The notes beneath the pieces were generated by a model. The model was not told the origin of the DNA. It did not search any database and saw only the letters and a program-made list of their open reading frames with translations. From assembly GCF_011762225.1 (NCBI RefSeq), contig NZ_JAASQI010000013.1, positions 1 through 61,991 on the forward strand: a DNA stretch of 61,991 nucleotides, read 5' to 3'. Origin of the DNA: Pseudochelatococcus lubricantis (GTDB lineage: Bacteria > Pseudomonadota > Alphaproteobacteria > Rhizobiales > Beijerinckiaceae). Made by a program: the position numbers and the translations under genes. Shown here in pieces: positions 18,581 to 26,262 of this stretch; within the stretch, counting starts at the first letter, position 1, and each line of letters begins with the position of its first letter.

Positions 18581-19576
18581 ATGAACAGAAGGAAATTGCT
18601 AGGCTTTCTGCTGGCTGCCGGTATGGCAAGCCTTTCAGGGCAGGCGGTCGCGCAAACGGCGCTCAAGATCGGTTACGTATTGCCCGCGACATCGCACTAC
18701 GGATACGCGGTATCGGTGCTTGCCAGCGAAGTTGCCAAGCGCACGGAAGGCCGTTATCGCCTTGAAGCGTTCCCCAGCGGCGCTCTGGGCGGCGAAAGGG
18801 AGATGGTGGAGGGCGCCCAACTTGGAACGCTTGGCCTCGTGCTGACTTCCACCGGCCCTGTCACGAACTTCGTTCCGGAGGTAGGCATCCTTGATCTCCC
18901 CTTCCTGTTTCGTGATGCCGCGCATGCGCACCAGGTTCTCGACAGCAAAATCGGTCAGGATCTGCTGGCCAAATTCCCGTCGCATGGATTGGTCGGCCTG
19001 GCATGGACGGACCAGAGCTTTCGCCACTTGACGAACAGCAGGCGTCCGGTCGTGACGCCGGAGGATGTAAAAGGCCTGAAGGTGCGCACCATGGAGAACC
19101 CGGTGCATATTCTTTCATTCCGCACCGTTGGAGCCAACCCCACGCCCATGGCCTTCCCCGAAGTCTTCGGCGCGCTGCAGCAAGGCGCGATCGACGGGCA
19201 GGAACAGGCTATCGCCGGCAGTGCGTCGACGAAAATGTCTCAGGTTCAGAAGTACCTGTCTCTGACCGGCCATTTCTTCTCTCCCGCGGTGTTCATCATG
19301 TCGCCCAAGGCGTTCAACAATCTCTCGTCGGAGGACAAGGAGCACTTCCTGGCGGCAGCGCGGGCTGCGTCGATGGCCATGCGCGAGTACATGCGAGAAG
19401 CGGATGCCAAGGGTATCGAACAGATGCGCAAGGATGGCATGGAGGTCAACGAGAACGTGGACAAGGAAAAATTCCAGGCTGCCTTCCAGCCCGCATACGC
19501 GGAATTCGCCAAGAAATATGGCCAGGAGAACATCGATGCCATCCGAGCCGTAGGCCTGCCCGGGACGTCCCAATAG
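18581..19576 (+). CDS. dctP: TRAP transporter solute-binding protein DctP
   Basis: A 331-residue periplasmic protein with a signal peptide (MNRRKLLGFLLAAGMASLSG, cleavage after AVAQ). The DctP fold is supported by KIGYVLPATSHYG, ASEVAKRTEGRYRLEAFP, the conserved LKVRTMENP with the ligand-binding Arg, and the GAIDGQEQAI segment with its Asp. GGGAGA precedes the ATG. It should feed the DctQM pair upstream. The ligand is probably an organic acid used by the neighbouring dehydrogenases. A strong hairpin follows, so this gene ends the operon. Confidence 0.94.
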   Translation: MNRRKLLGFLLAAGMASLSGQAVAQTALKIGYVLPATSHYGYAVSVLASEVAKRTEGRYRLEAFPSGALGGEREMVEGAQLGTLGLVLTSTGPVTNFVPEVGILDLPFLFRDAAHAHQVLDSKIGQDLLAKFPSHGLVGLAWTDQSFRHLTNSRRPVVTPEDVKGLKVRTMENPVHILSFRTVGANPTPMAFPEVFGALQQGAIDGQEQAIAGSASTKMSQVQKYLSLTGHFFSPAVFIMSPKAFNNLSSEDKEHFLAAARAASMAMREYMREADAKGIEQMRKDGMEVNENVDKEKFQAAFQPAYAEFAKKYGQENIDAIRAVGLPGTSQ

Positions 19577-19583
19577 CAGCCGG

Positions 19584-19630
19584 TCGACCCCGGCATGCCC
19601 CGTGATTTAACGCAGGCATGCCGGGGTCGA
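19584..19630 (+). terminator. Hairpin at the end of the TRAP operon
   Basis: A perfect 16-bp inverted repeat (TCGACCCCGGCATGCC and its complement) with a 15-nt loop begins 8 bp after the dctP stop. No T run follows, so it may act with Rho or as an mRNA-stabilising end. Position strongly suggests the end of the transcript. Confidence 0.65.
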
Positions 19631-19842
19631 GCTTGCCGAGGCCGCAGCCGGATCGCGCCGGTTTCGATTCGACGGCCACTCACCACAAGAGATGTCCGGA
19701 ATGAAGCCGTGCCCTCGGCCGGTTGATGCCGTCGTTTTCGACGGCGCCCAGCAGTTGCAAGACGGCGGAAACAACGGAGGGGGCTTTCCTGACACATGGC
19801 CAGGAGTACGCGGGATGGCTGCGTCGCTGGGGCTGCCCTCTT

Positions 19843-19924
19843 AGAATCTGTCCTGTTTACGTTGAAACAGGACAGATTCCAGATTGGTTATTTTGAGCGA
19901 AATCTGATCGGAACGCGCTCCAGA
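19843..19924. repeat. Mosaic intergenic repeat: palindrome plus second box
   Basis: A near-perfect 16-bp palindrome, AGAATCTGTCCTGTTT with loop ACGTTG (19843-19880, 15 of 16 pairs), is followed by TTTTGAGCGA and then ATCTGATCGGAACGCGCTC (19902-19920). The same boxes recur, inverted and partly lost, at 32134-32234; the palindrome alone at 60911 and 61862; the second box alone at 49186. This is the pattern of short mosaic repeats in rhizobial genomes. The rest of the 19577-20126 spacer holds the terminator before it and the operator after it, with no gene. Confidence 0.8.
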
Positions 19925-19984
19925 GGCTCTTAAGAACCGCGGTGCGGAAAGTGGCCGGGCGGGAGCTTGTCACAGCCCGGTAAC

Positions 19985-20003
19985 TGGTATAATGAGTATA
20001 TCA
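19985..20003 (+). promoter_or_regulatory. Operator candidate upstream of the RuBisCO-like operon
   Basis: The 19-bp TGGTATAATGAGTATATCA is an imperfect inverted repeat (TGGTAT, 7 bp, ATATCA). The same pattern, TGGTATGCTGAATATATCA, occurs at 23729 just before the gntR gene of this cluster. It includes the GGTATA core known from NanR-type GntR sites. It lies about 125 bp before the first structural gene. Co-occurrence at both ends of the cluster argues for the local GntR protein as its ligand. Confidence 0.6.
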
Positions 20004-20113
20004 ATAGATAAGTGAACGGCCGCAGCTCACCGATCGGAAACGTTGGGGACGCTTCTTGCCCGCTGTCGCGATCCGCCTGCGTCGTGCCTTTCCCGCATCA
20101 AGGTCACCTTAAA

Positions 20114-20128
20114 ATAGGGATACCCTAT
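20114..20128 (+). promoter_or_regulatory. Inverted repeat covering SD and start codon of the RLP gene
   Basis: ATAGGG-ATA-CCCTAT contains the AGGG that would pair with 16S rRNA and the first two bases of the ATG at 20127. It could form a small hairpin hiding the ribosome site, or be a protein operator over the start. With a 3-nt loop the hairpin is weak, so a translational effect is only a possibility. Confidence 0.3.
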
Positions 20129-21392
20129 GGCCTCTCCCGTTCGTATTGAAGCCGACTATCTGATCGAGACTGCTTATGATCCGCGGGTGGCGGCCGAGGC
20201 CATGGCCGGCGAGCAGTCGAGCGGGACGTTCGTTGCAGTTCCGGGGGAGACACCGGAACTGAAGGAACGCTCCGCCGCCCGCATCGAGGCGCTGGAGGTG
20301 ATCGGGGAGGCCGCGGAGCCGTCGCTGCCCGGTGCGGGGCGTCCGCAGGACGGCCAGCCTGCCATCTGCCGCGCCCGCGTCACGCTTTCCTGGCCCCTTG
20401 AGAATATCGGCCCCTCGCTGCCCAACCTGGTGGCCACTGTGGCCGGCAACCTATTCGAACTGAAGCAGTTTTCCGGTCTTCGCCTCACCGCTATCCGCCT
20501 GCCCTCAGCTTTCGCGCAGGCCTATGGCGGGCCGAAGTTCGGCGTTTCCGGCACCCGTCGTCTCGCCGGCGTCGAGGGGCGCCCGATCGTCGGCACCATC
20601 ATCAAGCCGAGCGTTGGTTTCGGTCCGGAGGAAACGGCCGATCTCGTCCGGCAATTGTGCGAGGCGGGCATCGACTTCATTAAGGACGATGAGCTGCAGT
20701 CCGACGGCCCGCATTGCCCGTTCGACGAGCGCGTGCGTGCTGTGATGCGTGTCATCAACGATCACGCCGCGCGCACGGGCCGCAAGGTGATGTTCGCCTT
20801 CAACCTGACCGGCGAGCTCGATCAAATGCGCCGACGCCACGATCTCGTCTTGCGGGAGGGTGGCACCTGCGTCATGGCGAGTCTCAACTCTGTCGGCCTC
20901 GTTGGCATGATCGAGCTCGGCCGCTTCAGCGCGCTGCCAATTCATGCCCACCGGAACGGCTGGGGATACCTGTCGCGCGCGCCGATGCTCGGCTGGTCCT
21001 ATGTCGCCTGGCAGAAGATCTGGCGGCTCGCCGGCGCGGACCACCTGCACGTCAACGGCCTCTCCAACAAGTTCTCCGAGCCCGACGAGAGCGTCATCGC
21101 CTCGGCGCGCGAATGCCTGACCTCGATGTTCGAGGACAAGCCCTGCATCGCCATGCCAGTCTTCTCGTCCGGGCAGTCGGCGCGGCAGGTGCCCGGCACC
21201 TATGCCGCCCTTGGTTCGACGGATCTCATCTTCGCGGCGGGAGGCGGGATCATGGCCCATCCCGACGGCCCTGCCGCCGGCGTCGCCAGCCTGCGCGAAG
21301 CGTGGGAGGCGGCGATGGCTGGTGTCCCGCTCGCTGAATACGGGCGGGATCACGCGGCTCTGGCCCGGGCGCTGGAGGGTTGTCCGGCATGA
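20127..21392 (+). CDS. RuBisCO-like protein, 3-oxo-isoapionate-4-phosphate decarboxylase or transcarboxylase/hydrolase
   Basis: A 421-residue RuBisCO large-chain superfamily protein. The carbamylated-lysine and metal motif is intact as DFIKDDE (Lys186, Asp188, Glu189), and the active-site Lys160 lies in GTIIKPSVGF. The region PIHAHRNGWGYLSR supplies the conserved His. It is not a CO2-fixing RuBisCO: the neighbours are a DUF1537 kinase and an ApnO-like enzyme, the set described for D-apionate catabolism, where such RLPs (OiaX decarboxylase or OiaT transcarboxylase/hydrolase) act on 3-oxo-isoapionate 4-phosphate. No erythrulose-phosphate isomerase gene is near, which mildly favours the OiaT type. 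The stop overlaps the kinase start. Confidence 0.85.
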   Translation: MASPVRIEADYLIETAYDPRVAAEAMAGEQSSGTFVAVPGETPELKERSAARIEALEVIGEAAEPSLPGAGRPQDGQPAICRARVTLSWPLENIGPSLPNLVATVAGNLFELKQFSGLRLTAIRLPSAFAQAYGGPKFGVSGTRRLAGVEGRPIVGTIIKPSVGFGPEETADLVRQLCEAGIDFIKDDELQSDGPHCPFDERVRAVMRVINDHAARTGRKVMFAFNLTGELDQMRRRHDLVLREGGTCVMASLNSVGLVGMIELGRFSALPIHAHRNGWGYLSRAPMLGWSYVAWQKIWRLAGADHLHVNGLSNKFSEPDESVIASARECLTSMFEDKPCIAMPVFSSGQSARQVPGTYAALGSTDLIFAAGGGIMAHPDGPAAGVASLREAWEAAMAGVPLAEYGRDHAALARALEGCPA

Positions 21393-22777
21393 CGGCGCTC
21401 TCGCCCGGCGCTGCGGCGCTGCCTCCGGGGTGTCTGGTTTCCTTCTACGGCGACGATTACACGGGCGCTTCAGCCGTCATGGAAGTGCTGGGTTTCGCGG
21501 GGGTCCCGACCGTGCTGTTCCTCGGTCTGCCGACACCGGAGCAGATCGCGCGCTTTCCCCACGTCCGCGCCATCGGCATCGCCGGTGTGGCGCGCTCTCA
21601 GTCGCCCGCGTGGATGGAAGCCCACCTGCCGGAGGTGTTCGCACGGCTTGCGACGTTGAAGGCACCGATCTCCCATTACAAGGTGTGCTCGACCTTCGAT
21701 TCCGCTCCCCACGTCGGCTCCATCGGCAAGGCTGTCGAACTCGCCGAGCCGCTGCTCGGCGGCGCGTGGCATCCGCTTGTCATCGGTGCGCCGGCGATTG
21801 GCCGCTATCAGGCGTTTGGCAATCTTTTCGCGATGGTCGGCGACGTCGGCTACCGGCTCGACCGCCATCCCGTGATGTCGCGTCATCCGGTCACGCCCAT
21901 GGAGGAGGCGGACGTCCGCCTGCATCTTGCGCGGCAGACGGATATCCCGGTCGGCCTCGTGGACTTCGTCGCGCTCAAGAACGGTGCAGGGGATGCCCGG
22001 CTCGCCCGCGAACGCGCCGCTGGAGCGCGCATTCTCGCCATTGACGTGCTCGACGAGGCGACGCTGGCGCAGGCCGGCCGGCTCATCTGGGAACATCGCG
22101 GCGAGCGGCTTTTCGCGGTTGGTTCGCAGGGCCTCGAATATGCTCTGGTCGCCTACTGGCGCGAGGTAGGCCTGCTGGCGCCGCCCGGTGACTGCCGGCC
22201 GGCCGGTGTGCGCGACCGCATCGCGGCGGTCTCGGGCTCCTGTTCGCCCATCACAGCCCGCCAGATTGCCTTCGCGCGCGACCGGGGCTTCGAGGGCATC
22301 CGTCTCGACGCGACGCGCGCGGTGGAGCAGGTTGCATGGAGCGGGGAGTTGGAGCGAGCCGCCTCCCTGGCGCTTCGCGCCTTGGGAGAAGGGCGCGATC
22401 CGCTCGTCTTCACCGCCGCCGGGCCGGACGATCCGGCCGTTGCGGCGCTTCACCAGGCGATAGAGGCGAGCGGCGTGCCGGCGGTCGAGGTCAATGCACG
22501 CATCGGCGAGGGACTCGGTGCGGTGCTGGACCGGCTGGTGCGCGCCGGCGGACTGAAACGGGTGGTCATCGCGGGCGGCGACACGTCGGGCCATGCCGCG
22601 ATGATGCTCGGCATCTATGCCGTCACCGCGCTGGCTCCGCTTGCGCCGGGCGCGCCGCTCTGCCGCGCCCACACCGAGGGAGCCCACGACGAGCTCGAAA
22701 TAGCGTTCAAGGGCGGCCAGATGGGCGCCCCGGATTTCTTCTGCGCCGCCAGGACGGGCGGCGGCACAAACCACTGA
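21389..22777 (+). CDS. oiaK: DUF1537 four-carbon acid sugar kinase family, 3-oxo-isoapionate kinase-like
   Basis: A 462-residue kinase of the DUF1537 (four-carbon acid sugar kinase) family. The N-terminal substrate domain shows FYGDDYTGAS, YKVCSTFDSAPHVGSIG and VIGAPAIGRYQAFG. The C-terminal nucleotide domain shows VSGSCSPITARQI and IAGGDTSGHAA. I chose the ATG at 21389, which overlaps the RLP stop by 4 bp; an upstream TTG at 21380 is possible but unnecessary. In the D-apionate route the kinase phosphorylates 3-oxo-isoapionate at O4 for the RLP, matching the gene order here. The specific substrate is inferred from context. Confidence 0.85.
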   Translation: MTALSPGAAALPPGCLVSFYGDDYTGASAVMEVLGFAGVPTVLFLGLPTPEQIARFPHVRAIGIAGVARSQSPAWMEAHLPEVFARLATLKAPISHYKVCSTFDSAPHVGSIGKAVELAEPLLGGAWHPLVIGAPAIGRYQAFGNLFAMVGDVGYRLDRHPVMSRHPVTPMEEADVRLHLARQTDIPVGLVDFVALKNGAGDARLARERAAGARILAIDVLDEATLAQAGRLIWEHRGERLFAVGSQGLEYALVAYWREVGLLAPPGDCRPAGVRDRIAAVSGSCSPITARQIAFARDRGFEGIRLDATRAVEQVAWSGELERAASLALRALGEGRDPLVFTAAGPDDPAVAALHQAIEASGVPAVEVNARIGEGLGAVLDRLVRAGGLKRVVIAGGDTSGHAAMMLGIYAVTALAPLAPGAPLCRAHTEGAHDELEIAFKGGQMGAPDFFCAARTGGGTNH

Positions 22778-22796
22778 CAAACGGGAGACACGGCCA

Positions 22797-23648
22797 ATGA
22801 AAAAGATTGCGTTGCTGGGCGCCGGCGGGAAGATGGGCGTCCGCCTTGCCACGAACCTGCAGGGTTCGCAATATGAGGTCCTGCATGTCGAGCCGTCCGA
22901 GGAGGGACGCGCGCGGCTCAAGGCAAAGACGGGCCTCGATTGCGTCGACGGCGACAACGCCGTCGCGGATGCCGATGCGGTCCTGATGGCGGTGCCGGAC
23001 CGGCTGATCGGCAAGATCGCCCATACCTTCATCGAGAAGGTGAAGCCGGGCACCGCGATCCTCATGCTCGACGCCGCGGCGCCGCACGCCGGCGAGTTGC
23101 CCAGGCGCGAGGACGTCACCTATTTTGTGACTCATCCATGCCATCCGCCGATCTTCAATGATGAGGTCACCGAGGAAGCGAAGAAGGACTTCTTCGGTGG
23201 CATACACGCCAAGCAGCATATCGTATGCGCCTTGATGCAGGGGCCGGAGGAGCACTACGCCGCCTGCGAGCGGATCGCCCGCACGATCTACAAGCCGGTG
23301 ATGCGCGCCCATCGCTGCACCGTCGAGCAGCTCGCCATTCTGGAGCCGGCGCTCGCGGAGACGGTCGGCGCGACGCTGTGCCTCGCCTTGCGGGAGGCTA
23401 CGGACGAAGCGGTAAGACGCGGCGTTCCGCGCGAGGCCGCGACGGATTTCCTGCTCGGCCATCTTACCATCGAGCTCGCCATCGCCTTCGAGATGCTTCC
23501 GGAGGGACGCTTCTCGGACGGTGCGCTCTACGCCATCGACCAGGCCCGTCCCCGGATATTTCGGGAAGGATGGCTGGAGCGGGTCTTCGACCCGGATGCG
23601 GTGATGCGTTCGGTGGAGGAGATCTGCAATCCCCCAGAGACCGCCTGA
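22797..23648 (+). CDS. apnO: D-apionate oxidoisomerase-like enzyme
   Basis: A 283-residue NAD-dependent enzyme with an N-terminal Rossmann motif GAGGKMGVRLA (residues 8-18) and a helical C-terminal domain of the phosphogluconate-dehydrogenase-like type. The segments TYFVTHPCHPPIFND, FFGGIHAKQHIVCALMQGPE and EQLAILEPALAETVGATL match my memory of ApnO, which oxidises D-apionate and migrates a hydroxymethyl group to give 3-oxo-isoapionate. It follows the kinase by 19 bp with GGGAGA ahead of the ATG. Together with the kinase and RLP it makes a three-step pathway. Confidence 0.82.
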   Translation: MKKIALLGAGGKMGVRLATNLQGSQYEVLHVEPSEEGRARLKAKTGLDCVDGDNAVADADAVLMAVPDRLIGKIAHTFIEKVKPGTAILMLDAAAPHAGELPRREDVTYFVTHPCHPPIFNDEVTEEAKKDFFGGIHAKQHIVCALMQGPEEHYAACERIARTIYKPVMRAHRCTVEQLAILEPALAETVGATLCLALREATDEAVRRGVPREAATDFLLGHLTIELAIAFEMLPEGRFSDGALYAIDQARPRIFREGWLERVFDPDAVMRSVEEICNPPETA

Positions 23649-23728
23649 CGACAGCCTCGCTGCAGCTTCCGTCCCGCGTCGACGGCGGGCGGAAGAGGCG
23701 TCGCCGGAACTGCGATGCGTCATATTCG

Positions 23729-23747
23729 TGGTATGCTGAATATATCA
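23729..23747 (+). promoter_or_regulatory. Operator candidate upstream of the apionate gntR
   Basis: TGGTATGCTGAATATATCA matches the site at 19985 in 16 of 19 positions and has the same inverted halves. It lies 59 bp before the gntR start at 23806, fitting autoregulation. Confidence 0.6.
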
Positions 23748-23805
23748 TGAGGACGAGTCGCGGCCGGACATCCATCCGGACGGGGGAGAGGGCGGGAGCG
23801 GGAAA

Positions 23806-24516
23806 ATGGCGGAGGCTTCCGAGACGATCATCCGCAGGAAACTCTCCCATGAGGTCTTCGACCGCCTGAAAGCGATGATTACGGGGGGCGAGCTGGCGCC
23901 GGGCGATGCCATGCCCTCCGAACGTGACCTGATGGACCGTTTCGGCGTGGGCCGTCCCGCCATCCGCGAGGCCATGCAGGCGCTGGCCAATATGGGACTG
24001 ATCACCATCAGCCACGGCGAGCGGGCCCGCGTCCGGCGGCTGACGGCAAGGTCGATCTTCCAGCAGGTCGATCTGACCGCCAACCTCCTGCTCTCCGCCT
24101 CGCCCGACAGCCTGGAACACTTGAAACAGGCCCGTCGCTTCTTTGAACGCGGCATGGTGCGCGAGGCGGCGCTGCGGGCGACGCCGGAGGACATTGCCCG
24201 GCTGCGCGGCACGCTCGATCAGCAGGCGACGGCGGTCGACGCCCCGGAGACGTTCATCGCCGCGGACATCCGCTTTCATACGCAGATCGCAGCGATCTCC
24301 GGCAATCCGATCTTCGAAGCGGTCAGCGAGGCGATGCTGGGCTGGCTGCGGCAGTACCACAGGGAGATACTGCGCTGGAAGGGCAAGGAGAATCTCACGC
24401 TGATCGAGCACGCGCAAATCCTCCGGCACATCGAGCGTCACGAACCCGATGAGGCGGAGGCCGCGTTGGTGCAGCACCTCGATCGCTCAAGCGTTCTCTA
24501 TATGCACGCGGGCTGA
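23806..24516 (+). CDS. GntR-family regulator of the apionate cluster (NanR-like, FCD)
   Basis: A 236-residue regulator. The winged helix covers about residues 10-75 (PSERDLMDRFGVGRPAIREAM) and the FCD domain 90-230, with candidate metal ligands Asp in FIAADIRFHTQ, His in RFHTQ, and His in EHAQILRHIERHEP. It ends the RLP-kinase-oxidoisomerase group in the same orientation. The similar motifs at 19985 and 23729 suggest that it represses both the operon and itself, with a pathway sugar acid as inducer. Confidence 0.88.
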   Translation: MAEASETIIRRKLSHEVFDRLKAMITGGELAPGDAMPSERDLMDRFGVGRPAIREAMQALANMGLITISHGERARVRRLTARSIFQQVDLTANLLLSASPDSLEHLKQARRFFERGMVREAALRATPEDIARLRGTLDQQATAVDAPETFIAADIRFHTQIAAISGNPIFEAVSEAMLGWLRQYHREILRWKGKENLTLIEHAQILRHIERHEPDEAEAALVQHLDRSSVLYMHAG

Positions 24517-24598
24517 GGGCGGCCCGATCCCCCCGCCCGGAAATGCGGGCGACCGGATCGGGCGCAAGTTGCACATCGTGGCATGCGTCGGTCAGGCT

Positions 24599-26008
24599 TC
24601 ACAGGCCGGCGTCGCAAGGCCAAGGGCGTTGTTCGGGGCGTATCCTCTCCCATGCGCGGGCCAATTGCAGCACGCCGAGGTCGTCGAAGCGCCGCCCGGA
24701 GATCTGAAGCCCGATCGGAACTCCGGCGTCATCGTAGCCGCAGGCGACGGCGACCGCCGGCTGCTCGCTCATGCTGTAGGGGAGAGTGAAGTTGATATGG
24801 GCCATCGCACGGTTGACGTCATTGTCCCAGGGATAAGCCCATTCCGCCGGGAAGCTGACATTGGGCGACACCGGTGACAGCACGAAGTCGAATCGCGAGG
24901 TCGCAGCCACGGTGGCGGCGCGAATCTGGAACGTGCTCATGTAGCTGAGGAACACTTCCTCGCCCGACTTGCCAAGGCCCGATTCCGCCCAGTTGCGGAT
25001 GATGGGCAGCAGTTGCGCCCGCTTTTCCGGCGACAGGGCCGAGACGTCGATACCGGCGCGCGTGCGCCAGAAGTCATCCAGCCCCGTGAGCACCTCGTCG
25101 GTCATCCAGGGGGCGAGCGGTTCGACGATGGCACCGGCAGCCTCGAACAGCCGGGCTGCCGCGCTGACGGCTTCCGTCACCTGCGGATCCACCGGCATTC
25201 CGCAGCCGGGATCGAGGTGCAGGCCTATGCGCAGGCCCTTCACCTCGCGATCGAGATCGAGCCAACGGATATCGTTCGGGGGCAGGTCCATATGGTCGCG
25301 CAAATCGGGTTGCGAGAGTACGGCCATGGCCAGCGCCGCGTCCTCGATGGTACGGGTCATCGGCCCGACGACGCGCCCCATGAAGGGCGGATCGATCGGG
25401 ATACGCCCGAGGCTCGGCTTCAGTCCCGCGAGGCCGCACCAGGCGGCGGGAAGCCGGACTGAACCGCCGATGTCGGTGCCCAGATGGATCGGCCCATAGC
25501 CGGCGGCGCCTGCCGTGCCGGCGCCCGCACTGGATCCTCCGGGGTTCATCGCCGTGTTCCAGGGGTTGCGCGCGAGTTTGTGGAAGCTCGACAGGCCCGA
25601 GGAAAGCATGCCGTAATCGGGCATGGTGGTGCGGCCCAGAAAGACGACGCCCGCCTCGCGCATGCGCGCTGCCGGCGGCGCATCCGCCGGACGCGGAGTC
25701 ATGTCGCTGACCGCTGTGCCGAGCGGCATCGCAACCCCCTTCGTGGCGATATTTTCCTTGAGGGTGACGGGCACGCCGTCAAGGCTGACACCCCGGACGA
25801 TGATCGGATTGCCTGCCTTCCAGCGTGCGGCGGACTCACCTGCCGAGGCGCGGGCGATCTCGCGATCGACGGTCCACATCGCATTCAGTTCGGGTTCGCA
25901 ACGGTCTATCTGCGCCAGCACCGCTTCGGTCACGTCAACGGGGGTGAATGTGCCCTTGCGGTAGCCGTCGATCATCTCGGCGGCGCTCAGGGTGTTCAGT
26001 TTCGTCAT
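24599..26008 (-). CDS. Amidase signature family hydrolase
   Basis: A 469-residue amidase with the Ser-cisSer-Lys triad: Lys in VTLKENIATKG (about 83), the glycine/serine motif NPGGSSAGAGTA (about 155), and the nucleophile Ser in GTDIGGSVRLPA (about 182). Length is normal for the family. Convergent with gntR, and about 250 bp upstream on the same strand lies a dipeptide-type binding protein. The two may form a module importing and hydrolysing an amide. The spacer 26009-26262 shows no gene. Confidence 0.9.
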   Translation of the reverse strand: MTKLNTLSAAEMIDGYRKGTFTPVDVTEAVLAQIDRCEPELNAMWTVDREIARASAGESAARWKAGNPIIVRGVSLDGVPVTLKENIATKGVAMPLGTAVSDMTPRPADAPPAARMREAGVVFLGRTTMPDYGMLSSGLSSFHKLARNPWNTAMNPGGSSAGAGTAGAAGYGPIHLGTDIGGSVRLPAAWCGLAGLKPSLGRIPIDPPFMGRVVGPMTRTIEDAALAMAVLSQPDLRDHMDLPPNDIRWLDLDREVKGLRIGLHLDPGCGMPVDPQVTEAVSAAARLFEAAGAIVEPLAPWMTDEVLTGLDDFWRTRAGIDVSALSPEKRAQLLPIIRNWAESGLGKSGEEVFLSYMSTFQIRAATVAATSRFDFVLSPVSPNVSFPAEWAYPWDNDVNRAMAHINFTLPYSMSEQPAVAVACGYDDAGVPIGLQISGRRFDDLGVLQLARAWERIRPEQRPWPCDAGL

Positions 26009-26262
26009 TGCCTGGTTTCCATCAGGGAGGTGAAAAAAGTGGACCGGGCGGGTGCTCGGTTGTGCGTCAGCAAGCGGGTGCCCAGGTCGTCCTGCGACCA
26101 GGGTGGGGAACTGGGCATGCAGCAGCCGGCTCGGGCGAGGCTCTCGCGAATGCGTTCCGGTTGCTCCGTGCTGGCGGCGTCGCCGGCGATGACCGCGGCA
26201 GGTCGGACGGGCAGGAGGCGCGCTTCGTCTCGCGCCCGTCGCGATGCGTTCCGGTTCGGTGC

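Noticed and set aside
21470-23119. A 549-codon open frame on the minus strand across the kinase and oxidoisomerase genes
   Set aside because: It is antisense to two well-supported genes, has no recognisable domains and no ribosome site; long shadow frames are common in GC-rich DNA.
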